From the NCBI GenBank assembly GCA_009746045.1, contig RPFO01000359.1:363683-427682 (forward strand): a DNA stretch of 64,000 bases, in the 5' to 3' direction. Position 1 is the stretch's first letter; each line of letters opens with the position of its first letter. Positions 11,578-21,699 of this stretch are shown here, in pieces. This DNA is from Mesostigma viride (taxonomy: Eukaryota; Streptophyta; Mesostigmatophyceae; Mesostigmatales; Mesostigmataceae). Position numbers and translations under genes: made by a program. The notes under the pieces were generated by a model. It was not told the DNA's origin and made no database searches. It worked only from the letters and a program-made list of their open reading frames with translations.

Positions 11578-12059
11578 AGTTGCAAATAAATGGAATGCGA
11601 TGTAAATCAGAAAGCATGAAATGAACGTTGTGTTTATTGTTCTCATACGTTATTGTCGTTGTTGCATAATTCGTCTTCGTTGCGCATATATTCTGTTGCG
11701 CTTGGCACCTTCATCAGTCTTGCTGAATATCCTACGTGGACATGCATTCCATGTAGTTCAGTGCATGCCGCGTGTTAGATACTTCTAGAATCCTCTAGGA
11801 GGTACCAAGGCAGATGCGCATACATAATAGGCCGATAGTCGGCTCAGTCCTATTGACAGTACTACACCGGCCCTTGACCAGCCGGTGACGTGGAGGCCTG
11901 GGAGACGCCCACATATTCTACGTGGCGTTATCCCATTGGCGAGTACTAGTGAAGTACAGCCATTGGCCCAATACTACAATAAAGTATATTGTAGTAATCT
12001 GTACAAGATCCTCTATCTCTGAGGACCCATGTGGACCCTAGATGGGTCTCCAACCAACT
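11578..12059 (-). repeat. 3' LTR of E3
   Basis: 482 bp. Read on the element strand it begins AGTTGGTTGG and ends TTTGCAACT. It is flanked on the right by 3' untranslated sequence of E3, with a purine-rich stretch (AAGGGAAAGAATGG) just before it on the element strand. The same LTR family occurs at 43262-43744. Confidence 0.88.
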
Positions 12060-12327
12060 CCAGCCATTCTTTCCCTTGTGAAAGTGATAAGGCTTAGATG
12101 TATTCATTGATGTTCGGCCGCACCTGGCCAGTTCACTTTCACATATGTGGGCAATGGGGACTCACTTGGGTCTTATGGAGTTTGCATCTCATCATTGCAT
12201 GGTTGGTGTAACCTGCTGTAGGGAAAACCCAAATCTGAAGGAAAACCTCTTCTCCAGAGAGGACAAAACCTCCAGGGGGATAAAAACCTACAGGAGGAGC
12301 ATTAGGCTCAGGCTCCCAGATTACTCC

Positions 12328-15300
12328 TCATGACAAGGGTTTCCCAGCCATCATGGACCGCAGCAACTGGTACCCATTAAGGGCCAGTCGTGGAAGCTTG
12401 GTCATAGCATCAGCAGGATTTGAGTGTCCTGGCAGATGTATGGTTATACAGTGGCTGGACAACTCCTTTGCCACAAGGTAGTCCAAGTCAGTAGTAGTGG
12501 CCCTCTCATTCTTGATAAAAGAGACCACGGGCTTATTATCACAATAAACCCTGACATCAATCACGGGTTGAGGTCTTATCTGACTCAGACACCATAAGAG
12601 TAGCTCTCTTATGTATATGGCATCGCGAATGCACATGGCGTATGCCCTGCACTCAGCGGTGTCAATGCCAGCAAACCGCCTCCTCTGAAGGTTACTGGAC
12701 CAGTATACCAACGAGGGCTGTTTGCCTTCATTCCTGATGGTGATCAGGCATCCGGCTCTGGCACCAATCTTGTTGGCAGATCTAGACTCTTGGCTAGCAT
12801 CTGTGTAGGCGTCTATGATGATGCGCCCATGCCAGTCTACACCGGACAACACCAAGTCAGGAGATTCATTGAGGCAGCTCTCCAGGCGCCTCCTTCCTTC
12901 TCCTACAACAACAGAGTCTGGCATCCTACTCTGTACTGCCAGGTCAGGGTTAGTTGTGGCAGCCAGCCAACCCAGTTGACCTTTAACCGTAGGGGCATTC
13001 TCCTCAGTTACTCTCTTGGGCAACTGAGTTATTACTTTTTCTTTATACCCCTTCGCCGATTGCAGCTTAAGATGCCATCCTTTGTCATCCTGGAAAAGGG
13101 TACAGCCAATGCCACAGTAAGGTACCTGGCTGTTTTTACTAAACCATGCTCTGGTACCAATAGGGGACTTGTCATTGAGCCTTTTATAGGTCTCATTCAA
13201 CCATCCCTTGGGACCAATGCGTTGCATATCATCTCCATGTAAGGTAGCCCAGGTGGGTTGTCCTTTGGATTGCCCCACAAAGAGACAATAAGCAAGATGA
13301 GATTGTTGCATCTGACATCTCTCCTGGATGGCAGGAGCAATGGTTTCATACCAGATGACTGGACTGCTGACCAGTCCTTCCCAGCCCACTTTAGGCTGCA
13401 TGTAGGGATGACCTACTTCAGCTATCCAGCATGCTGGGGTCTTAACACAACAGGGTCTTTGAGCTTGCCAAGTGGCTCTGGCCACCTGAGGATCACCATG
13501 CAAAAAGGCCCTGGTGAAGTCATCAATTTCTGCTCCATAATCCAAGCCATAGTCCAAAGCACCAAGGTACAGACTAAGAATAAGCCTGAGAACAGGATGT
13601 GACAGGCCAGGAGTGTACAGCTCCTCCTTATCAAAGTCTGTAGTACCATGGAACTGGGTCACGACTGGACGTGCGTTTGGTATGGGAGGCTCACCAAGCT
13701 TGCTCTTCATCTTGCATACAAAACGCAACTGAAGCATTTGAGCATTGGGTGGAGGTTCTGAAATGCCTTCAAAAACATCCAGCGTTTGCCACTCCTGGAG
13801 CGCACGCGCCAATGCTACTCGCCAGGCCTCAAGGCCAGCGAAAGTGTGACAATCCAGGTCTACATCATCAAAGGACATGGGGCTATGAGCAGCAAATGAC
13901 CTTTTTGTGAGACCAAGAGAAGTCACACTGAGCTGGGCGGGTTCTACCAGCTCAGAAGCTGGGGGTATATCCCTTCCCCATTCTGCTCCTTTTATTGAAC
14001 CGACACAGGCGGTCTTCCAATTTGCCTTCTGGAACATTTCAAGAGGCAAGAGACATCTGAATGATTCCAGAGGAATTGGGTCACAATGGGTTTTTAGGAG
14101 ACTCTTTGTGTTATTGGGGCCATCAACAATGGTAACACCGGGAGTCACCAAGAATGGCTGGCCAATGAGAGTGGGTCCCTTATAGCCATCAACAACACAA
14201 AGTGTCAAAGACTCACCCAAGAATGGGATAGTGATATTCCCAAGAACTTGATGATCAGTGTTACCCGCAAAGTCTTGGACAATAGTCCATGGACTGGGTT
14301 CAAGGGAATACTTATCCAGCAAAGCATTAAAGGGCGAGGTGACAGAGACCTCTGCTTTGGTATCCACATCAAAGCCATCAAGGTCCATGCCCTTCTCTAG
14401 AAGAGAAGTTATTTTGGCAATCTTTAGTGAGGGCTTGAGCTTCTTTACAATATCCCGAAGCTCTTGAGGATTGCCTCTCTTGCCGAGCTGAGTGTTCAAC
14501 CTGGACAACCCCTCCTCAGCTTGTCTTCCTTGGGCTGGAATCCCATCAGTCTCCAAGGGCAATGGCTTATTACCAGGGTAATTGGATCCAAGCTTTGGCT
14601 GTTCAGACTGAAATATGTTATCCACCTGCCCAGGGGTCTCAAGCCCATGTTCCAACGGCCGGAGCTTCCGGTGCTGATCAGACACCCTATTATCCAACAA
14701 GTCAGCTTCATCCATATCATCCTGTGATATCCCAGTCAATGTCTTAGGCTGAGCTTGCTGAGTAGTAGGCTCCAGTTGATGGGAGGCCGCCCTTTCTGGT
14801 AGTTGGAGTCCAGCCTGTTCACTGGCCAAAGGTGGACAGGAAAGATTGGGAGATCCAAGTGCCTCTTCAGGGGCCATAATTTCCAGGGGATTTTCTTGAA
14901 CGTTCATTGGATCTCTCTTCAATCTATTCCAAGCCAGATGATAAGTGGTCCCATTCCAGACCACATCAGCAGTTTTCATCTCCAGGTCAACTGAGGTTAT
15001 GGTCCCTGGACCCTGCCAATAACCACGTTTACCAGGAGCATTTTCTTTGTGGAAGATCACCTGGTCTCCCACCTCAAATTTTAATGATTCTCCTCTCTGT
15101 TTATCCTTTTCACAGAGATGAGCATACTGTGCCCACCTCTGCTTACTCCATGCCTGCATGATGTCATCAGGGTAGAGGCCACCTGCTAGTCCACGAGGTG
15201 AGACCAGCCGTGGAACACCACGCACCTTGATAGTATGAAAACGGTTGTTCATGGTGTTTTCCACTTTTGCAGCACCCAAACACCTGACAGCAAAAGTTGG

Positions 15301-16251
15301 TTTAAACATCTCAGGATAGTCCCCGGATATTACCAACTTCTTAAGCTCCTGTATATATCTGTCAACCTTGCCTTGGGCTTGGTGATCTTCACGACCCACA
15401 ATCCTTAGGAAAGGCAGATCAGAGTATTTGGTCAGGCAGTTAAACTGCAAGTCCATCTGCAGCTTATGAATAACTGCAAACTTCTGCAGAATAACAAGAA
15501 CTGCGGCATGGAGAGTATTCTCATCCCCTGCTGCCATAGGTTCAATTCCAATGTAGCCTGACCATTCATCCACAGCCACCAAGTAAGGCAATTGCCTGTA
15601 ATTGGTGAAGTAGAGGATATCAGCTTGTAGATTACCCCTACCATCTGCAGGATGCTTTGCATGACGTTTGGAAGGCTTGTTAGCACACAATTGGCACACA
15701 CAATGTTCTCTGACATCTTGATAAGCCTGCCAGAGAGCCTTGTTATTAATGGCTTGAACAAGCCTAATGGCATTGTTTCCATGGCCACAGGGCAAACTCT
15801 TAGCCAGAGTCCTAAGATTAATACAATCATTAGGCTCAGGCTCTTCAGGACATGGACGGGCATCCACGTTCCTGGCAGAGCAAGAGTCCAAGTTTTTATT
15901 ATCAATATAACAAGGATTATTGCTCTGAGGAGCTTGACTGTTAACAATATCAATGGGTGCTTGGCTACAAACAGGAGCTGCACCACATGTATTGTTCACA
16001 GATACGTTGCTCACCTGGGCAACACCATGTGGCATCTGTCTACAACCAGGAGCAGATCCACATGTATTATTTACAGGAAGAGTTCCCTCTGGGGTACTCT
16101 TTTTATTCCAGGCATGGATAGGAATGCCACAAACAGGGGCACTTTTACTGCTGCTCACTGGGGCAGCTTTACGGTCAGTAGGGGTTACTGCTGGAGCCCC
16201 TACCACCTGGCAGGCCTCATCTGCCATGAGTCCACTCTCATCAGCATCCAT
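12328..16251 (-). CDS. E3 pol polyprotein: integrase, protease, RT, RNase H
   Basis: An intact 1,307-residue polyprotein. An integrase zinc-binding segment (ending CVCQLC, near residue 185) leads into the catalytic core with QADILYF and QMDLQF carrying the first two acids. The third position reads GKVDRY, where Glu is usual. A clan-AA protease follows with VDTKAEVSV (DTKA at 14353-14364) and a later GPTLIGQPF. Then comes the RT with IDDFTRAFLHGD and the catalytic box LHGDDM (13228-13239), where copia has YVDD. RNase H shows AYTDAS, TAECRAY, YCDNKPV and NPADAMTKL. Protease lying after integrase is contrary to the normal copia order. The start at 16251 follows gag in a different frame by about 40 bp. 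Confidence 0.88.
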   Translation of the reverse strand: MDADESGLMADEACQVVGAPAVTPTDRKAAPVSSSKSAPVCGIPIHAWNKKSTPEGTLPVNNTCGSAPGCRQMPHGVAQVSNVSVNNTCGAAPVCSQAPIDIVNSQAPQSNNPCYIDNKNLDSCSARNVDARPCPEEPEPNDCINLRTLAKSLPCGHGNNAIRLVQAINNKALWQAYQDVREHCVCQLCANKPSKRHAKHPADGRGNLQADILYFTNYRQLPYLVAVDEWSGYIGIEPMAAGDENTLHAAVLVILQKFAVIHKLQMDLQFNCLTKYSDLPFLRIVGREDHQAQGKVDRYIQELKKLVISGDYPEMFKPTFAVRCLGAAKVENTMNNRFHTIKVRGVPRLVSPRGLAGGLYPDDIMQAWSKQRWAQYAHLCEKDKQRGESLKFEVGDQVIFHKENAPGKRGYWQGPGTITSVDLEMKTADVVWNGTTYHLAWNRLKRDPMNVQENPLEIMAPEEALGSPNLSCPPLASEQAGLQLPERAASHQLEPTTQQAQPKTLTGISQDDMDEADLLDNRVSDQHRKLRPLEHGLETPGQVDNIFQSEQPKLGSNYPGNKPLPLETDGIPAQGRQAEEGLSRLNTQLGKRGNPQELRDIVKKLKPSLKIAKITSLLEKGMDLDGFDVDTKAEVSVTSPFNALLDKYSLEPSPWTIVQDFAGNTDHQVLGNITIPFLGESLTLCVVDGYKGPTLIGQPFLVTPGVTIVDGPNNTKSLLKTHCDPIPLESFRCLLPLEMFQKANWKTACVGSIKGAEWGRDIPPASELVEPAQLSVTSLGLTKRSFAAHSPMSFDDVDLDCHTFAGLEAWRVALARALQEWQTLDVFEGISEPPPNAQMLQLRFVCKMKSKLGEPPIPNARPVVTQFHGTTDFDKEELYTPGLSHPVLRLILSLYLGALDYGLDYGAEIDDFTRAFLHGDPQVARATWQAQRPCCVKTPACWIAEVGHPYMQPKVGWEGLVSSPVIWYETIAPAIQERCQMQQSHLAYCLFVGQSKGQPTWATLHGDDMQRIGPKGWLNETYKRLNDKSPIGTRAWFSKNSQVPYCGIGCTLFQDDKGWHLKLQSAKGYKEKVITQLPKRVTEENAPTVKGQLGWLAATTNPDLAVQSRMPDSVVVGEGRRRLESCLNESPDLVLSGVDWHGRIIIDAYTDASQESRSANKIGARAGCLITIRNEGKQPSLVYWSSNLQRRRFAGIDTAECRAYAMCIRDAIYIRELLLWCLSQIRPQPVIDVRVYCDNKPVVSFIKNERATTTDLDYLVAKELSSHCITIHLPGHSNPADAMTKLPRLALNGYQLLRSMMAGKPLS

Positions 16252-16289
16252 AAGGACGCTGTAGGGGTTATATAAACAGAGAGGATCAT

Positions 16290-17345
16290 CTAGTTTTTCT
16301 GCTGCTGCTTCCTCTTGCGGCCACGAGAGGTATTGCCACCCCGCGGCTGAGAAGCATCACCACCACGCGGCTGGGAAGCGTCACCACCACGCGGCTGAGA
16401 AGCGTCGCCACCACGAAGGGCACCGCTCTTGACGGCTTGGGAGATCTGCTGCAGCAGCTTGAGGACCTCCATCTGGGTATCCTTGGGTCCAGCGCCCGCC
16501 TTGCTCCTGCAGGCAGACGCATCATGTCCAGAATTGCCACAAGACTTGCACTTGCGAAAGTAGCAATCCTTAGCCAGATGGTTAGTCCTATTACAGAAAG
16601 TGCAGGGAGGGAAGGACTCAGAATTAGCGACAACCTTACCCTTACATGCGCGGCGTGTGTGCCCGGGCTGCCCGCAGTTGTAGCAGAAGATTTCCCGTTG
16701 CTGCTCCATCACCATGGCGACACGAGGCACCTCCGCGGCACCTCCTTCTCTGGAAACACGGGTTTGATTCGTCAGGAGCTCCTTGAGGTGAGCTCTGCAT
16801 CGGTGAGTGTCGCACAGGTAACCGCGGCAGTTGGCGACCAAATTCCGCTTCTCGGATTCGGACAGAGCACAGTTTTGGATCCATCGGAGATTCACCGCCT
16901 CGTCAGGCCACCGGAGCCCCTGCTTCTCCAGCATGTCGTAGTAAGAGTTGAGGTGCTCGATGATGGTCTGCCCGGGCTTCGGTTTTGCATCTACAAATTC
17001 CTCGATCTCGTCGCAGGTTTTGGCAGTGATAGAACGAAGAAAAGTCTCCCTCGCTCGGCGCAGAAACTCGAACGGCGACCACCGCAGACGCTGTGCTCTA
17101 TCCAGCAGCGAAATCCACTCTGGGTGGTTTTTCTCGCGGTCTCCCAGCGGGGTTCCACGAAGAAACTCCAGCCAGTCCGGAATGATGTCTCGGTTGCCCG
17201 CGAGCCTGCGGAAAAACGGCCCAAGAGAGCTTACAAAGCGATCCCGGTCTGCTTGAATAGCACCAGGCACCAGCGGGGCTGGAACCCATTTCTTGATTGC
17301 CGACAGCAGCTTCGCCTCCTGAAGCAAGGTCTCCCGCCGAAGCAC
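16290..17345 (-). CDS. E3 Gag with three zinc knuckles
   Basis: A nucleocapsid-type protein of about 350 residues that would package element RNA. The N-terminal two thirds are helical (GPFFRRLAGNRDIIPDWLEF). Three CCHC knuckles follow, CYNCGQPGHTRRAC, CTFCNRTNHLAKDC and CKSCGNSGHDASAC, where copia Gags usually have one. The C-terminus repeats GGDASQPR three times and ends in a basic tail. The ORF as bounded begins with GTG; the reading frame continues upstream, so the true start may be an ATG nearer the 5' LTR. The gag stop is TAG, and pol restarts in another frame. Confidence 0.85.
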   Translation of the reverse strand: MLRRETLLQEAKLLSAIKKWVPAPLVPGAIQADRDRFVSSLGPFFRRLAGNRDIIPDWLEFLRGTPLGDREKNHPEWISLLDRAQRLRWSPFEFLRRARETFLRSITAKTCDEIEEFVDAKPKPGQTIIEHLNSYYDMLEKQGLRWPDEAVNLRWIQNCALSESEKRNLVANCRGYLCDTHRCRAHLKELLTNQTRVSREGGAAEVPRVAMVMEQQREIFCYNCGQPGHTRRACKGKVVANSESFPPCTFCNRTNHLAKDCYFRKCKSCGNSGHDASACRSKAGAGPKDTQMEVLKLLQQISQAVKSGALRGGDASQPRGGDASQPRGGDASQPRGGNTSRGRKRKQQQKN

Positions 17346-17546
17346 CTTATCACGCGCACGCTGGTTGTCACTACTATAGTACTTCCCTGCCCGCAGCCCT
17401 CCTCCCGGGGCTGGTCGGACATATCCTTATTGTCATCCCTGTGCTCGCCTGGGCCAGGGTCGACAGAAAATTGAGCCGGTCCGTGCTCACCAGGGCCAGA
17501 CCTCTGCTCTGAAAGATTGTCGTCCGAAGACATCGCAATGAATACA

Positions 17547-19731
17547 AGTTGCAAATAAATGGAATGCGATGTAAATCAGAAAGCATGAAATGAACGTTGT
17601 GTTTATTGTTCTCATACGTTATTGTCGTTGTTGCATAATTCGTCTTCGTTGCGCATATATTCTGTTGCGCTTGGCACCTTCATCAGTCTTGCTGAATATC
17701 CTACGTGGACATGCATTCCGTGTAGTTCAGTGCATGCCGCGTGTTAGATACTTCTAGAATCCTCTAGCCCCTAAATGGTCTGGCTGCCGATTTTCCGCCT
17801 AAAACTGAGTTACAGCCGACACGTCGGCACCTTCTCGGGGGACCAAATGCCGCGAAAACTATTGAGAATTAGGAAACGTTTAGCTGAGAAGATCGAAAGT
17901 TTATAATTTTCCTCACAGCATGGTACTAGGTTTTGCATACTTCTGACAAAGTTATAGAGGTGTTCTGGCCGGTCAAAGTACAAGGGGTCAGGGTACTTTT
18001 TCACGTACAACGTGCATTCCGGAAAACGACGACCTGGCCATGGCGGCTTGCGCCCACGCATGGCATTTACGTTTTCGTTCGAATTTTCTGACCAAACTCA
18101 GGAAATTGATTTTATACGTCCTAAAGATGATACAGGCCAATTTTTGGTTCGCGGGAATGCCATTTGATAGGTGTCGGCAGCGTTCTTGCTGGAAAAAAAT
18201 GCGATCAGGCCGGACGATAGAAACGTTGACAGCAATACCTTTCCGGCGTATTTTAAAGGATATATTGGTTTCTTTGTACTTTTTATGATACATGGTAGTC
18301 GTAAACGTGCAAGGGTGGCCAGAAATCGCCGAATCCAGCGACCATGCTGCACAACTTTGGTGTTCCGAAATGCGCCATTTTGCGGCCACCGCCTGGGCCA
18401 AGGTAACGCCATCCATGCCTGGTAAAGCTTAATCATCGTTTTCCTATCGATGTTTGACGTTTATATATACGTTCTAGCTTGTGTAGCACATTCTTTTTGC
18501 ATTATTCATGCTCTTTCTTGACCCTGGCCTGGCCCCTTTCTAAAACACCCTTCTTAGATGCTTCCCTCAGTCAGTTGACCTGCCACAGGGTGATGGTGAA
18601 AAGTTTTAGAGGCTGTATGGGTTTGAATACCTCCATATATGTTTGTTATACATTTCCCACACACATATTGCATGAGTGTGAGGCAGTTGGCTGGTCTCTG
18701 TGGCGTCATCAAGCATGTAACCGGTGAGTAGAAGCTTCCCATTGTCAGCATGTGCCACCAGGTGTGCTGGCCATCACCTGGCAAGCTATAGCAGCTTAGG
18801 CCTAGTTTATCCTTGCTAGGGCAAGCTGAAATAGGCTTAAAATCACTAGTTTGTTGGTGGCTGCCTCCTAGAATGCATGCCTTGCGTAGGGTATCCGCAC
18901 CACGTTACCTACGTGCATGGACAAGGTGGCACCTGCACATAGGTGCCATGTAAGGGCAGTGTGATGATGCAGTTATGTTTCCCCATCATTGTGGAAGGGA
19001 AATGTATTGTGTGGCATGGTTGGGGGCCATATTAGTAGGTATTAGTAGGTAGTATGCCCACTCCTACCCCCTTGGTTGCTTTTTACCAACGGTACCCCTA
19101 TGGGCTGTACTGGGTGTAACTGCTGGTATACCCACCCAAATGATGACCCCAATGGCTCAAACTGTTCAGCAACTAATTGTTTATCATCCCTGAAGTGGTA
19201 GGTGCCTAGCTCTTACAACATAATTCAAAATGCACATTCTACCAAAAATGAAAACGCTCGTCTTGACCCCCCTGACTTTGAAGGCAGTTATACATGGCCT
19301 ACCCTGCATATATGTAAGGTTGTGATATACCAACCCGAAGGGCAACTCATGGACATGCTTGGCCCCCAAGGACAGCCATTGGATATGGGTGGGTTGGATG
19401 GCATCTGGTTTGCAAAATTGTGAAGTTACAGCCGATGCATCGGCAGTATTTCTGCCCATTTAGGGGCTAGGAGGTACCAAGGCAGATGCGCATACATGAT
19501 AGGCCGATAGTCGGCTCAGTCCTACTGACAGGACTACACCGGCCCTTGACCAGCCGCTGACGTGGAGGCCTGGGAGACGCCCACACATTCTACGTGGTGT
19601 TATCCCATTGGCGAGTACTAGTGAAGTACAGCCATTGGCCCAATACTACAATAAAGTATATTGTAGTAATCTGTACAAGATCCTCTATCTCTGAGGACCC
19701 ATGTGGACCCTAGATGGGTCTCCAACCAACT
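17547..19731 (-). repeat. 5' LTR of E3, interrupted by a DNA transposon
   Basis: Outside the nested insert (17768-19466 plus a 4-bp duplication) it is 482 bp, exactly the length of the other E3 LTR. On the element strand the internal region starts TGTATTCATTGC right after the LTR. This does not resemble the usual initiator tRNA primer site. Confidence 0.88.
17768..19466. mobile_element. Non-autonomous DNA transposon, CCCCTAAATGG termini
   Basis: A 1,699-bp insert in the E3 LTR. Termini are inverted CCCCTAAATGG ... CCATTTAGGGG, flanked by CTAG duplications (17764-17767, 19467-19470). The uninterrupted LTR at 11578-12059 gives the empty site. Near both ends the sequence GTTACAGCCGA precedes a short palindrome (GCCGATGCATCGGC on the right). 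No transposase is recognisable. The superfamily is unassigned; a 4-bp duplication with an 11-bp inverted repeat is not enough to place it. Confidence 0.82.
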
Positions 19732-20810
19732 CTATAAGGGAAATCTCATCAAGCTATTGAATGAGGACTACGGCGTGGAGGTGTCGGCAATGTAGGAGTT
19801 GGGGGACATCGACGCCCCTCCGCTTCCGGTACTAGAAGATCCAGACAAGGACAGGGAGGTGGTGCTTTTGAGCGAGGAGGGGTACAAAGATCTAGAGGGG
19901 AGAATCGGAGGCACGGTTCCACTTTCACCGTACGAAATGCGTCTTAAGGCGGTGTACGAACTGGCTCACCGGTTGTACATGATTCCGTATGATCTCATCA
20001 ACGACGAGCTCCCTCGAATTCTGGACAAGGAGATGGGAAGGAAGGCGTACGCTGGCATTCGTCAATATTCGAAGTTGACGGGACTGGGAACCAAGGAGCA
20101 TTTCAAAGACAATCTGTTGATTCTGCAGAAGTCAGAGTCCTTGTTTGATCTGAAGGCGTATTCTCGTTTTGGACTAGCACAGTCTCTGGCCATTACGCTC
20201 AAGCTACTAGAAGGGACGCCTATCATCGACTTCATCACGACGGCTGATCCGTCCAATCTCACATGCAATGAAGTTGACGCGCGACGAGACGATTGCACTA
20301 GGGAATAAAATTGACAGCGAAATCGCCGACAAGGCCTGGTTCATGCGCTCAACATTTGGATACCAACGGCGAGCAGGCGAGGCTTGTAGCCTTTCTTTTG
20401 CACAATGTAGCGGTCTCATCAAAAGGCTGTTAAGCCCGACTCTGGGAATTTCTGCCAAGGGGGCGAAGGGCAACAGTCGCGGCGGTGGTTACTTGGAAAT
20501 TTCAAAGGCGGACATGCACGCGTTTCTTGATAGGTATAAACCCTCGTGGTGGGGCGATGAGAAGGATTATTCGATAGCGTCGTTGTCTGGCCTGTCGATG
20601 GATGAAATCGCCTCTTTCCTGCAGGGAGCGGATAAGTAATTTTAATATTTTAATAAAAGCCTGTTTCTGCCATGCATTTCTTTGTAAAGATAGTTTACAA
20701 CCTCCAGGACGTCGCGCTCAATGTCTCCTCATCGCCGAGTAGACGTCGATCCGGTTCCAGTCACACCCCGCCGCGCGGCCCTCGCCGCCTCCCTCACCAT
20801 GCGAGGCCAT

Positions 20811-21413
20811 GGCGAAAAATTGGGCGTTCTTTTCTTAAGAGTAAGTACGTGCAATTTTTCGCCACCTCCAACAATTACCCACGCCACCTCAGCGCCGGCC
20901 AGTGCAGGGGAAGGTGGCGAAAAATTGGGCGTTCTTTTCTTAAGAGTAAGTACGTGCAATTTTTCGCCACCACTCTCATACCTTGACAAACACCTCCTAT
21001 GACCCGCGCCAAGGGGTGGCAGGGTGGCGAAAAAATGGGCGTTCTTTTCTTAAGAGTAAGTACGTGCAATTTTTCGCCAACACCCCTCACACCTTGACAA
21101 ACACCTCCTATGACCCGCACCAAGGGGTGGCAGGGTGGCGAAAAATTGGGCGTTCTTTTCTTAAGAGTAAGTACGTGCAATTTTTCGCCAACACCCCTCA
21201 CACCTTGACAATACACCTCCTATGACCAGCGCCAATGGGTGGCAGGGTGGCGAAAAATTGGGCGTTCTTTTCTTAAGAGTAAGTACGTGCAATTTTTCGC
21301 CAACACCCCTCACACCTTGACAATACACCTCCTATGACCAGCGCCAAGGGGTGGCAGGGTGGCGAAAAATTGGGCGTTCTTTTCTTAAGAGTAAGTACGT
21401 GCAATTTTTTGCC
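20811..21413. repeat. Six-copy hairpin repeat array at the viral end
   Basis: A 53-bp unit starts at 20811, 20916, 21026, 21137, 21249 and 21361 (spacing 105-112 bp). Each is an inverted repeat, GGCGAAAAATTG ... CAATTTTTCGCC, around a conserved loop containing TTCTTTTCTTAAGAG and TAAGTACGTG. Spacers share CACACCTTGACAA and CACCTCCTATGACC. It lies 170 bp beyond the last viral codon. Open frames through it result from the unit length and are not coding evidence. It could be a viral terminal or origin-associated repeat, or a host minisatellite. Confidence 0.85.
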
Positions 21414-21699
21414 AACACCCCTCACACCTTGACAATACACCCACAACTGCCGGGGTGGTGACAGATGCCAGCATAAGGGTGGTCCACTTCTCCTAGTCGC
21501 GATGACGGAATGATGACGGACATTTGATGATGGAAGATAATTAATTAATGGCCATTAATTATGGTCGCACATGCGCTGGGGCCTCGTGGTAGGCTAAGCC
21601 TTACTAATCTACACTACTGCTATCAAGGAGCTTACTAATCTACACTACTCCTATATTCCTTAATCTACACTACTCGATCCTATATCCCTTTGCGGGATA
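21414..21699. other. Non-coding stretch with short direct repeats
   Basis: No gene is visible. The phrase TAATCTACACTACT occurs three times (about 21605-21680). An AT-rich TTAATTAATGGCCATTAATTA segment is near 21540. Confidence 0.4.

Larger units (their letters stand above)
11578..19731 (-). mobile_element. E3: copia-like LTR retrotransposon with integrase-protease-RT order
   Basis: An 8.15-kb minus-strand element with LTRs at 11578-12059 and 17547-19731, the latter enlarged by a nested transposon. The target duplication CTATA lies at 11573-11577 and 19732-19736. It holds gag (16290-17345) and a single long pol (12328-16251). LTR ends are AGTT...AACT. I count about seven mismatches between its two LTRs after removing the nested insert, so it is older than the TRIM, E2 and gag-only elements. 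It sits inside the viral helicase gene, whose codons resume at 19737. Confidence 0.9.
8975..20639 (+). pseudogene. Viral primase-helicase (AEP primase plus UL9-like SF2 helicase), split by E3
   Basis: A replication protein of about 1,170 codons in two parts (8975-11577 and 19737-20639). The N-terminal half resembles archaeo-eukaryotic primases: WAYVDIDDKVDPD holds the metal-binding acids near residue 122, KSSFHIVV follows, and a Cys/His zinc ribbon (CNDHICLICNKVH) lies near 10123-10160. The C-terminal half is a superfamily 2 helicase like herpesvirus origin-binding proteins: Walker A QSNCGTGKSE near 10390, a DE box near 10710, ALDATVTRK, and FSPTITVGVSY with QQIFRVRHL. It is broken by frame changes near 10125, at the DE box near 10710 and near 20265, by an in-frame TAG at 19793, and by the E3 insertion. 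The last roughly 300 codons have no recognised domain. Confidence 0.75.

Noticed and set aside
20672..21225. ORFs containing repeated RKIGRSFLKSKYVQFFA
   Set aside because: They come from translating the hairpin repeat array. Both strands and several frames stay open because of unit length, with no sign of protein constraint.
20811..21413. CRISPR array
   Set aside because: Repeats are 53 bp with long similar spacers, the spacers themselves repeat, no cas genes are present and the sequence is eukaryotic.
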